64,000 nt of DNA, taken from Enterococcus innesii (GTDB taxonomy: Bacteria > Bacillota > Bacilli > Lactobacillales > Enterococcaceae). Made by a program: the position numbers and the translations under genes. Below are positions 39,378 to 47,243 of the stretch, in pieces (position 1 is the first letter of the stretch; the number at the start of each line of letters is the position of its first letter). The notes below the pieces were generated by a model. The model was given only the letters and a program-made list of their open reading frames with translations, did no database searches and was not told the origin of the DNA. Where the stretch lies: NCBI GenBank assembly GCA_018982785.1, contig JAHHEN010000003.1, forward strand, positions 531,001 through 595,000, read 5' to 3'.

Positions 39378-39805
39378 TCAATTTTGATGAGCTGAAAACG
39401 GCAACGGGAGATGCATGCTTCTGACAAAGTAGACTGCTGAAGCAAACTGGAATAAACCTAATAAAAAGAAAATCAGATGCAAGACATTCCATCCTCGCAA
39501 TAAGATGACTTGCACGATGATCCAGACTACTAAACTCATGCCTAAAAGCATTGCCCCGTAGTATCCTTTGTTATGCCACAACAGGATAGCGACAATCAGA
39601 TTCCCCAAGCCTAAGATAACGAACAAAAACAAGCCGGGAATTAAGAAGGTCGTGAAGGGGGTTCCTTGCAGCATGGCCGCCTCCAAACCAGCATATGTCT
39701 GTCCTTGACTTAACGGCTCAATGCTTTTAAACGCCAACAGACTTCCCCACAGGCGCCAACACCGATAAATAGGCACAAAAAAAGCAACGCAAAGCGCATC
39801 TTCAT
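39378..39805 (-). CDS. Hypothetical membrane protein, frame broken once
   Basis: The likely start is MKMRFALLFLCLFIGVGACG at 39805, with GGAG upstream. A lost G near 39744 shifts GACGG into SLLAFKSIEPLSQGQTYAG. Four hydrophobic segments result (TFLIPGLFLFVILGLGNLIV, GAMLLGMSLVVWIIVQVILL, and others), about 142 residues in all. The family is not recognised. It lies downstream of the GNAT gene and may share its transcript. Confidence 0.65.
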
Positions 39806-39882
39806 TTTTCTCCACTCCTTCTTCAAACCCAAACCAACTAAAAATAAAGCCATTCTCAGTGACACATTGATTTTCTTGTCCC

Positions 39883-40299
39883 TTATTCGCTTGTTGGTAA
39901 ATAGATAAATGCGGCAATTTGTTGCTCTTCCACAGAAGAAAAGCCACACGTTTCATAAAAACGACGCGTTTTTTCTGTGTTGTCCGTAATCAGAACCTTT
40001 TGCCGTATCGATGGATGATTCGCCAGCATTTTTTTGAGTAATCGCTGACCGATTTTTTGACGTTGGAACTCGGGTGCAACTAATAGATCTTGAATATAAA
40101 GAATGGTTTGTCCATCGGTTATACAACGGATCAGCCCCACTAGCTGCTCTTCAACATAGGCCGTTATCACCTGTGATTGAGCTAGCCCTTTTAGAAGACG
40201 CTCAGGTTCTTTGGTGTAGGCGCTCCAACCAACCCCCTCGTACAAGGCGAGTACTTGATTTGAATCAGATGGTAAGTGGTCTTGAAAGACGATTTTCAT
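39883..40299 (-). CDS. GNAT family N-acetyltransferase
   Basis: 138 residues starting MKIVFQDHLPSDSNQVLALY at 40299 behind AAGGAGGAG. The acetyl-CoA binding motif A is YIQDLLVAPEFQRQKIGQRL, and TRRFYETCGFSSVEEQQI closes the fold. The substrate is unknown. Start choice is firm: the longer frame to 40338 includes the binding site and a low-complexity Arg stretch. Confidence 0.85.
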   Translation of the reverse strand: MKIVFQDHLPSDSNQVLALYEGVGWSAYTKEPERLLKGLAQSQVITAYVEEQLVGLIRCITDGQTILYIQDLLVAPEFQRQKIGQRLLKKMLANHPSIRQKVLITDNTEKTRRFYETCGFSSVEEQQIAAFIYLPTSE

Positions 40300-40347
40300 A
40301 CTTCTCCTCCTTGTGACAGCATAGCGAAAAGGTGGCACAATAGAAAT

Positions 40348-40446
40348 AGAGCTGACAGCTCTTTTCCAGACAAACTCTTGCTATCCGTCAAGCCGTAATG
40401 CTTGCTTGACTAAAGAGTATCCTGAGGAAAAGCGGCTGTCAACTCT
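40348..40446. other. Nested inverted-repeat element
   Basis: Three nested arms: AGAGCTGACAGCTCTTTTCC (40348-40367) with GGAAAAGCGGCTGTCAACTCT (40426-40446), ACTCTT (40374-40379) with AAGAGT (40413-40418), and GTCAAGC (40387-40393) with GCTTGAC (40404-40410). On the minus strand the outer arm contains TTGACA, 17 bases, TACTCT, a fair promoter for the GNAT gene. It could be a structured RNA, a regulatory DNA element or a small repeat. Confidence 0.5.
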
Positions 40447-40503
40447 AATTACTAACTTACTGGATGAACAAAAATATACTAGCTCTGTTTCTAAACCAAA
40501 AGC

Positions 40504-41427
40504 TTAATCAATCAACAACTCATTTTTTAAACGTTGGCTCGTCGTCTGTTGTTCTTCAGGCGTTACTTCTTGATAAGAAATCCCATATTCTCCTCTAAAG
40601 CCATCACCCGTGAACCCACTGCCAGCCATTTGGTAAGACTCGACGGTCCCTAATGCGGATTGATATTGAGTGAATAGGCGACTCATTTGTGAAAAAGTTA
40701 AATCCGTTTCGCCATTATCTCCAATAATCGTTAGCAGATCCTGAATCCGCATCACGCTTGAAAGTGAAACTAACTCATTGGCCAAAATTTCAGTCACTTC
40801 TCTTTGACGACGCTGACGTCCATAGTCGCCTTCTGGATCATCTTTTCGCATACGGGTATACTGGAGTGCCTCCCAGCCATCTAACTCAAGGGTACCCTCT
40901 GGGTAATCGATCTTCTCGGCAGTAAAAGCAAATTCATTTTCAACCGTGATGCCACCAATTGCATCGACAAGATCTGCCATCCCATCCATGTTTAAGGAGA
41001 AATAATGATGGATCGGTATATCAAGGTATTGTTCAACGGTTTCAATCATCATTTTTGCTCCACCGAAAGAATGAGCATGATTGATTTTATCATGGTATCC
41101 TTGTCCCACGATCTCCACATAGGCATCTCTAGGAATACTCGTGAGGGTGGTTTTTCGCGTGGCAGGATTCAACGTTGCCACCATGATGGTGTTTGCACGA
41201 AAATCGGTTTTGCGCCGGGAATCATTGGCGATCCCCAACAAAAGAAGGCTCAAAGGTTCAGCATTTTCGATGACCTCCGCCTCTTCTCGTCCTTCGATCG
41301 GACGATGGATCGAGTGAGCAACATCCTCTACTTGAAAATACACCCTAATGGCATAGACGGTTCCTGCTGAAATAATTCCCGTCAGCAATACTAGGAAAAT
41401 GATTATTAGTTTTTTTGCTGTACTCAT
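40504..41427 (-). CDS. LytR-CpsA-Psr (LCP) family protein
   Basis: 307-residue membrane-anchored LCP protein, the family that ligates teichoic acids or capsule to peptidoglycan. The start is MSTAKKLIIIFLVLLTGIIS at 41427 with GGGGG upstream. One N-terminal membrane segment precedes the LCP domain: TDFRANTIMVATLNPATRKT, LTSIPRDAYVEIVG and KINHAHSFGGAKMMIETVEQ. Later RMRKDDPEGDYGRQRRQREV gives the conserved Arg cluster. It is the last gene of the M-box-led operon, two bases after the PAP2 gene. Confidence 0.9.
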   Translation of the reverse strand: MSTAKKLIIIFLVLLTGIISAGTVYAIRVYFQVEDVAHSIHRPIEGREEAEVIENAEPLSLLLLGIANDSRRKTDFRANTIMVATLNPATRKTTLTSIPRDAYVEIVGQGYHDKINHAHSFGGAKMMIETVEQYLDIPIHHYFSLNMDGMADLVDAIGGITVENEFAFTAEKIDYPEGTLELDGWEALQYTRMRKDDPEGDYGRQRRQREVTEILANELVSLSSVMRIQDLLTIIGDNGETDLTFSQMSRLFTQYQSALGTVESYQMAGSGFTGDGFRGEYGISYQEVTPEEQQTTSQRLKNELLID

Positions 41428-41428
41428 T

Positions 41429-42082
41429 TTATTTCCCCCTAAGTACACGTTTTTTGATTGAAAAGACGAAAGCATAGGTGATATAACTGATCCCACTTGC
41501 CAATAAAATACTTGCTAGCAAGTCACTGGGATAATGAACCCCGAATAGCAACCGACTCATCATGATCAGCAACAAATAGATCATTCCAAGAAATAGTGCC
41601 AGGTTTTGGATAAAGTGACGCTTGCCTCTTTTAGCGGGAACTGTTTGCCCTAAGAAAAAGAGGAGAGAAATAATCAAAGTGGTCGCTAATAATGTATGTC
41701 CACTTGGAAAACTTGCTGATGCCCGCTCCATGCTGTCAGCAAAATCCGGTCTCGGGCGATCAACTACTTTCTTGATCACTTGACCGACCCCACTGATCAC
41801 AATCATGTTCGCCATCAACCATAAACTTTCTAAATACTGCTTGCGCATAAATAAAATACTTGCTAACAGAAAATGAATGGCCGCTATGGGAATGATCGTG
41901 GCCGTACTGGCAAGCGGAAGAAAAATCGATTCCACAGCAGGTGTCCGCCCTTGAGGCAATTGGGAAAACAGGTTGTCGATGCTTTGGAACCAGTGTGGTT
42001 CTAATGCAACGAGGAAAAACAGCCATGCAAAACAGCTGCAGAGTACTCCACCTATCACTCCTTTTTTTGCTGTTTTACTCAT
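41429..42082 (-). CDS. PAP2 family phosphatase
   Basis: 217-residue membrane phosphatase, possibly recycling undecaprenyl pyrophosphate. The three catalytic motifs are KKVVDRPRPDF, ASFPSGHTLLATTL and SRLLFGVHYPSDLLAS. Five or six membrane segments. The start overlaps the end of the upstream SEDS gene by four bases. Context with SEDS and LCP genes supports a lipid-carrier role in envelope assembly. A phosphatidyl substrate remains possible. Confidence 0.88.
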   Translation of the reverse strand: MSKTAKKGVIGGVLCSCFAWLFFLVALEPHWFQSIDNLFSQLPQGRTPAVESIFLPLASTATIIPIAAIHFLLASILFMRKQYLESLWLMANMIVISGVGQVIKKVVDRPRPDFADSMERASASFPSGHTLLATTLIISLLFFLGQTVPAKRGKRHFIQNLALFLGMIYLLLIMMSRLLFGVHYPSDLLASILLASGISYITYAFVFSIKKRVLRGK

Positions 42083-43272
42083 GTTAAGCTCCTACTTTCT
42101 TTTAATGTATACGACCTATTTTTGGCTTTTGCCGGAAATTTATCTAACCCAAAGATAATTCCCATAGCAATGCTGATCGCAATCAGTGAGGTGCCTCCTT
42201 GACTTAAGAATGGTAAAGGAATGCCGGTTAAAGGCAGCAAACCGATCGCCGCTCCGATGTTTTCAAAAATTTGAAAAACTAAACCAAACACATAAGTGAT
42301 CGCAATATAGACCGATGCTTTGTTATTTGTTTTTAAAGCAGCAAAAATGATTTGATAGATCAGATAAAAATAAAGGAAGATGACTAAAGTACTTCCTAAA
42401 AAACCATACGTTTCTCCAATGACTGTAAAGATCATATCTGACTCACGAACCGGAACATACACCGTTGTATGGGTAGCTGGCGCTCCCAATAAGCCTCCGG
42501 AACCGATCGCCCACATACTGCGGACTTGTTGAAAAGCGATGGAATCTTGATAAGCGAAAGGATCTGCCCAAGCTCTCACACGATCCAATTGGTATTGTGA
42601 GAAGTGCAGTCGAAACAACACACGATTGCCCCATTCCGTGAATACGAGCAGCAACAAAATAGCACCAAGAGCGGCAATCAACCCGATCACGACAGTCAGT
42701 ATTTTCCAATGAACACCAGAAATGATGAATAAGGCACCTAACATCACGATAAACACCAAGCTCGTTCCAAAGTCCCGCTGCATAAACATCAATAAAAACG
42801 TGGGTAAGCTGTATAGCAGGATCTTAGTGACATAGATCAAATCGGATTTGATCGTTCGTTCGGCTTTTCGTTTTTCATAAACTAAGGTGAGATAGACCAT
42901 AAAGAGCATAAAGGCCACTTTCATAAACTCGGAAGGCTGAATCGTGAACGCACCAAATCTGATCCACCGTTTGGTGTTCGTTTGTTCGAACATCGTTTGA
43001 TCATAAAACCAATGAAGAGAAGCCATCAAACCAAGGGATAGTAAGTACAAAAGACCAGAAAAGCGGAGGAGTAAATTCGTAGGAATCAAACTCGTCACAA
43101 AAAGAGCAATCGCCGAAAGAATACAAAAGAGGATCTGCCGCAAAACAATCCTTGAAGGATCATTGCCATCCATCACAGATGCTTGATGTTGTACCCAGAT
43201 ACTTAACAAAAACAGCAGGAAAACCGGCAGCAGTAAAGCATAGTTTGCTTCATGACGTTTGAGGAACTTCAT
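42079..43272 (-). CDS. SEDS family glycosyltransferase (RodA/FtsW type), second
   Basis: 397-residue polytopic protein of the RodA/FtsW/SpoVE family, peptidoglycan polymerases. It shows RWIRFGAFTIQPSEFMKVAF, the large outer loop with YVPVRESDMIFTVIGETYG (candidate catalytic Asp) and TGIPLPFLSQGGTSLIAI. Ten membrane segments. It overlaps the upstream SEDS gene by 23 bases. No class B penicillin-binding protein is adjacent. Whether this is the main RodA or an accessory paralogue cannot be told here. Confidence 0.9.
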   Translation of the reverse strand: MKFLKRHEANYALLLPVFLLFLLSIWVQHQASVMDGNDPSRIVLRQILFCILSAIALFVTSLIPTNLLLRFSGLLYLLSLGLMASLHWFYDQTMFEQTNTKRWIRFGAFTIQPSEFMKVAFMLFMVYLTLVYEKRKAERTIKSDLIYVTKILLYSLPTFLLMFMQRDFGTSLVFIVMLGALFIISGVHWKILTVVIGLIAALGAILLLLVFTEWGNRVLFRLHFSQYQLDRVRAWADPFAYQDSIAFQQVRSMWAIGSGGLLGAPATHTTVYVPVRESDMIFTVIGETYGFLGSTLVIFLYFYLIYQIIFAALKTNNKASVYIAITYVFGLVFQIFENIGAAIGLLPLTGIPLPFLSQGGTSLIAISIAMGIIFGLDKFPAKAKNRSYTLKESRSLT

Positions 43273-44403
43273 TAAGGATGCCCTCCTCTCGTTCTAGTTT
43301 CAGGCATAAACTAAAGGCAAATGAAAGAATAAAGTAACTAGAACCACCATAACTAATGAATGGTAGCGGCACCCCCGTCATCGGCATCAAACCTAAAATA
43401 CTGGCAATATTAATACTTGTTTGCAACAAAAGCAACGTACTCGTCCCTAATAAAATCAAGCCTATTTGAGGGTTTTCAATTGCAGCAGATCGCATAAATA
43501 AACGCAAGATGATCACGAATAATAAGCCGATAACAAAAATACCAAAAATCAAGCCTAGTTCTTCTACTAAAACTGAGAAAATAAAATCTGTTTCTGCTAC
43601 TGGTAAAAAGCCTTTTTTAGTGATGCTGTTTCCTAAGCCAAGACCAGTAAGACCACCATTAAACAAAGCGTAGTAGGAATGGATCATTTGAAACCCCTGA
43701 TTATACGGATCGGAAAATGGATCCCCCACTAACCGTATGCGGTTATAAACGTGCATAAACATGTGGGGCAGTAAATCATTGTTTCCTAAAAAAATAATCA
43801 GCATGGCAATCAAGAACAGACTGATCAATAAGCCACCAAATAAAAGAGCTGTTAGTTTCACGGGCACTTGTACCGTAGTAATCATGACAAATGCTAAAAA
43901 AAGTAAAATCATTACCCCAGCTACTTTTGGTTGAATCAAGATCAACACACAGCACAAAAACAAAACCAAAAGGGGACGCTTCATTTCCTGCAGGGTGGTT
44001 TTTGCTGTTTGAAAGTAATGAGCCAGATACAAAACCATACCGACATTCACGATTTCTGAAGGTTGAAATTGAATCCCTACGATTGAGACCCAGCGTTGGG
44101 CACCATTAACAGAGACGCCGAAAAAAGGCACACGTGCTAAGAGCAATGTAAAGATCCCAAATGCCAGCAAACCGATCGCTAAGTACTTACTAAGCAGTAT
44201 CTCTCGACGTGTTCTTTGAATAATGAAAAGGAGCACCCAGCTAAGTAGTAGAAAAACAAGCTGACGCAAGAATAAACTCGCTGGTGGCTGATCCCTCGTT
44301 AATAAACGGTAAGAACTTGCACTATAAATCATTAAAAGACCGATAAGGCTCAATAGCAAATAAGCTATGATCAGCAGCCAATCGATCTTCTTTTTTCTAT
44401 CAT
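43250..44403 (-). CDS. SEDS family glycosyltransferase (FtsW/RodA type), first, start frame broken
   Basis: The visible frame begins at a TTG (44359) inside the first membrane segment. Restoring one A in the run near 44395 gives ATG 44403 (MIEKKKIDWLLIIAYLLLSL) behind AGGAG, the usual SEDS N-terminus. Blocks present are YSASSYRLLTRDQPPASLFL, QRWVSIVGIQFQPSEIVNVG, GFLPVAETDFIFSVLVEELG and TGVPLPFISYGGSSYFILSF. Length about 384 residues. It is the first gene of a four-gene envelope operon behind the M-box leader. Confidence 0.88.
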
Positions 44404-44491
44404 TGCTTCCACTCCTCTTGCCTTGGAGTAGGTGTTCAGACGGTACCAGTTATTTTGCCTTTTGAGCTGATTCATCCATCAAAAGAAAAGC

Positions 44492-44525
44492 AAAAAAGTC
44501 TCACTTCTCTTAGGACGTCAGACTT
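44492..44525 (-). terminator. Expression-platform terminator of the M-box leader
   Basis: Minus strand AAGTCTGAC and GTGAGACTT arms followed by six T, immediately downstream of the aptamer and about 90 bases before the first SEDS start. It lies inside the leader, so it can act as the regulatory terminator. Confidence 0.75.
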
Positions 44526-44529
44526 TCGC

Positions 44530-44704
44530 AGCAATCTCATCGTCCGAGTTTTAGCACTATACAACGTAAAGAAAGTTCTTTCCTTTCTTAGCTATTTTAT
44601 GAAAAGCCTTAATCCGACAATTCCTGTTCTACACATTGGCGTCTTTCGACGTTTCTGCGCAATAGCTTATGTTTGTATAGGAGCCTCACCTAACAAGGTT
44701 ATAT
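44530..44704 (-). promoter_or_regulatory. M-box (ykoK) magnesium riboswitch aptamer
   Basis: The minus-strand leader reads GTTAGGTGAGGCTCCTATAC, then GCGCAGAAACGTCGAAAGAC and GCCAATGTGTAG, then TATAGTGCTAAAACTC and GGACGATGAG. These blocks occur in this order and spacing in the B. subtilis ykoK/mgtE M-box (GTTAGGTGAGGCTCCTATA, CCAGAAATGTCCAAAGACGCC, AGTGCTAAAGCTC). High Mg2+ stabilises the aptamer and favours the terminator. The remaining 44705-44912 stretch holds promoter-like AT-rich sequence and no gene. Confidence 0.88.
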
Positions 44705-44912
44705 GTTATTTTTCAATCCAATATGAATGGTACCCTTCCTCGAATAAAGATACAACCTATTCTTTGTTATTTTTATTTTTCTTTAACTTTTCTTAAAGAA
44801 ATTAGATATTTCGAATATTTTCCGACCTTTAAAGAAAAAACAATGAAAATCATTCAATCAACACCGGATCCCCTTCAATAATATACGTTATTAAAAAACG
44901 GTCATTCCAAAA

Positions 44913-44955
44913 AAAAGACAGTTCTTTTTCTAAAGATTGAAAAAGAACTGCTTTC
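44913..44955 (-). terminator. Terminator of the MutS2-like gene
   Basis: Minus strand AAGCAGTTCTTTTTC-N8-GAAAAAGAACTGTCTT followed by a T-run. About 40 bases after the stop. Confidence 0.85.
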
Positions 44956-44992
44956 TTGATTTGCACTGTCTGAATAAATATATCCGTGCCGA

Positions 44993-46888
44993 TCAATCAA
45001 ATGATCGTTTGGCTTGACGCTCTTGTGCTGCTTTTCTTAACTGCTTTTGCGCTTTTTTAGACCCACGTTCAATATCTCGGGTAAATTTACGTTGAGCAAA
45101 ATCGAAAAATAATTGATCTAGATCATAGCCGTCTGGATAGAGTGCTTCTCGTTTTGTGAGAAGTTGCAATCGTCGAGCAGCAACAACGAAAAATTGTTTC
45201 TCAATCGAAATTTTCGCTTGCCCCTGTTCTAAATATTCATAAAAGAGTCCCCGTTTTTCATGTTCTGCTGAAAAGACTTGGTCTCCCTTTTGGAAAATGT
45301 GCTCAGGCTTTACTTCCTGCGGATCGGTTCGTTTTCTGGTCGACACAAAAGGCTGCTTTTCAAAAGAATAGGATTTATCCTTTAAATACTCCTTAGCCGT
45401 TTGTACGACCTCAGCTGGAATCGCCATTTTTTCGGCGATCCAAAACGCATTACTTTCACCGACCGCATTGGTCAACAAGCGGTATTTGGGCGTCAGTGTT
45501 TTGGCATCAAACGCCATCGCTGCCGTTTCAAAGTCTTGATGGTCAAGGGCAAATTGCTTGATTTCACCATAATGAGTCGTGGCGATCATTAATGCCCCTG
45601 AACGATAGATCGATTCCATAATGGCGATTGCTAAAGCCGCCCCTTCATTTGGTTCAGTCCCGCTGCCAATTTCATCCAACAAAACGATACTGTTCCGGCC
45701 GGCATTCGTCATGATCTGTGCAATATTCGACATGTGTCCAGAAAAGGTACTTAAAGAATTTTCTAGACTTTGCTGATCCCCAATATCCATCCAAAGACTT
45801 TTTAAAAACGGTACACTGCTGTTGCCATTATGCGCTGGAAATAAGCCGTAATGTGCCATCGCACAAACGAGTCCGACGGTTTTTAAGACAACCGTTTTAC
45901 CACCAGCATTCGGCCCTGTGATGACCATACATCGGTTCTCTTCTCCTAGTTTTAAAGATAGAGGAACAGCATCAGTGCCCAGTAAAGGATGCCGGACTTG
46001 ATCAAGAAGCAAAACTTCTTCTTCAGTGATCGCTATCGGTTGCCCATTGATTTCCCGACAATACTTTCCGCGAGCAAAAATAATATCTAGTACCACTAAA
46101 ATATCAAGACAGGCAAATACTGCATTCATTTGTTCGGCGATCGCCCCGGTCAATTCTGATAAAACTTGGTATTGAGCGGCCGTTTCTTCCGCCTGTGCCA
46201 AGATCAATCGATCATTCAGACGGGCAGCTGCTTCCGGTTCAATAAAGACAGTCGCACGCTTATTGGAACGTTCGATGATCGTTCCTTTAAATTGCTGTTG
46301 GAATTCAGCGCGCACGGGTAACGTGTATCGATCATTCTTTTTGATGACACGATTTTCTTGTAAATAACGACTTTCTTTAAAAAACTTTGCAAAAACTTTT
46401 TTCAGATCAGCTTCATATTTTTCGATCGTACCGCGAATTTTCCGCAATTCTCGGCTGGCATTACTATCAACCTGACCATTGCGAATCTTTTGGAAAATCA
46501 TTTCGGCGATTTCAGAAAAGTCTTCTAAACCTTGCGCATATTGATGCAATTTTGGGGCGATCGATTGATTCTTTTCGAACAATTGACGGATGATTCGAAA
46601 AGACCGTAAAAAGTCTCCATATTCGATAAGCTCCTGTGGTTCTAAAACAAACCCTTTTTCAATTTTCTCCGTATGGTGTAAGACATGCTGCAGCCCCATA
46701 AAAGGCACTTGACGACCGGCGGCTAATAGCGCCATCGCTTCAGTGGTCTCTGTCACTCGTTTTTGTGCAGAGTGGATCGTAGCTGCTGGTTTTTCATTCG
46801 CAAAGCGCGCTTTGCCGTAATCGCTGATTATTTTTTTACTTACTTGTTCTTTGATTTGTTCAAATTCAGTTGCTTTTGGTATATTCAT
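44993..46888 (-). CDS. MutS2-like ATPase lacking the Smr domain
   Basis: 631-residue MutS-family protein of the MutS2 branch. The clamp/coiled-coil region (GQVDSNASRELRKIRGTIEK, YTLPVRAEFQQQFKGTIIER) precedes the ATPase: Walker A ITGPNAGGKTVVLKTVG near 320, MSNIAQIMTNAGRNSIVLLD and EIGSGTEPNEGAALAIA, then ATTHYGEIKQFA. B. subtilis MutS2 has about 785 residues and ends in an Smr nuclease domain. This protein stops after a basic tail (GSKKAQKQLRKAAQERQAKR). B. subtilis MutS2 also splits collided ribosomes. AAAGGA lies seven bases before the ATG. The leader carries a candidate attenuator. Confidence 0.88.
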   Translation of the reverse strand: MNIPKATEFEQIKEQVSKKIISDYGKARFANEKPAATIHSAQKRVTETTEAMALLAAGRQVPFMGLQHVLHHTEKIEKGFVLEPQELIEYGDFLRSFRIIRQLFEKNQSIAPKLHQYAQGLEDFSEIAEMIFQKIRNGQVDSNASRELRKIRGTIEKYEADLKKVFAKFFKESRYLQENRVIKKNDRYTLPVRAEFQQQFKGTIIERSNKRATVFIEPEAAARLNDRLILAQAEETAAQYQVLSELTGAIAEQMNAVFACLDILVVLDIIFARGKYCREINGQPIAITEEEVLLLDQVRHPLLGTDAVPLSLKLGEENRCMVITGPNAGGKTVVLKTVGLVCAMAHYGLFPAHNGNSSVPFLKSLWMDIGDQQSLENSLSTFSGHMSNIAQIMTNAGRNSIVLLDEIGSGTEPNEGAALAIAIMESIYRSGALMIATTHYGEIKQFALDHQDFETAAMAFDAKTLTPKYRLLTNAVGESNAFWIAEKMAIPAEVVQTAKEYLKDKSYSFEKQPFVSTRKRTDPQEVKPEHIFQKGDQVFSAEHEKRGLFYEYLEQGQAKISIEKQFFVVAARRLQLLTKREALYPDGYDLDQLFFDFAQRKFTRDIERGSKKAQKQLRKAAQERQAKRSFD

Positions 46889-46945
46889 GTGTGATCCTTT
46901 CTTGTGCCTGAGGATCCCGATAATATCCCGTCCAAAAAAGTGTAC

Positions 46946-47077
46946 AAAAAAAGCGACAGTCTCCCATCACCTGATTCATCAATAACGATTTTTATCGGTA
47001 TCTACAGGCACAACAAATAAACAGTCTGTTTTTGCTTATTTGTTTTAATTGGCTGGTTAGATACCTACGACACTCAT
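46946..47077 (-). promoter_or_regulatory. Leader-peptide attenuator before the MutS2-like gene
   Basis: The leader encodes a six-residue ORF, MSVVGI, at 47057-47077, with GAGGT seven bases upstream. Its last codons form GGTATCTA (47058-47065), which pairs with TAGATACC (46997-47004). Overlapping ACCGAT (46994-46999) can instead pair with ATCAGGT (46969-46975). AGGTGAT (46966-46972) can in turn pair with TGTCGCTT before seven T (46946-46952), a weak intrinsic terminator. A hairpin AACAAATAA / TTATTTGTT lies inside the first stem. These exclusive pairings are the layout of ribosome-mediated attenuation. Confidence 0.6.
47057..47077 (-). CDS. Leader peptide MSVVGI
   Basis: Six-codon ORF ATG AGT GTC GTA GGT ATC TAA. 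GAGGT at 47084-47088 gives an ideal seven-base spacing. It starts about 30 bases after the probable transcription start and its 3' half is one arm of the attenuator. Translation is inferred from the binding site and position. Confidence 0.55.
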   Translation of the reverse strand: MSVVGI

Positions 47078-47113
47078 CAATATACCTCTTTCTTTTTTGA
47101 ACGAGTTTTTTTC

Positions 47114-47143
47114 ATTGTAATATAGAAACTGTCCTGCTGTCAA
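47114..47143 (-). promoter_or_regulatory. Promoter of the MutS2-like gene
   Basis: Perfect -35 TTGACA (47138-47143), 18-base spacer, TACAAT (47114-47119). It puts the transcript start near 47107, leaving a leader of about 220 bases. Confidence 0.7.
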
Positions 47144-47243
47144 CAGCCTTAAAATTCCCTCATCCACAAAAAAACGTTCAGGAGCTCCTAGAAGTTCCTG
47201 AGACGTTTCTGATTTATATCATATATGAGTAGCTGTTGACTGC

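Noticed and set aside
44455..44796. Plus-strand 113-codon frame upstream of the SEDS operon
   Set aside because: It lies antisense to the M-box aptamer, has no ribosome binding site and a composition unlike the neighbouring proteins.
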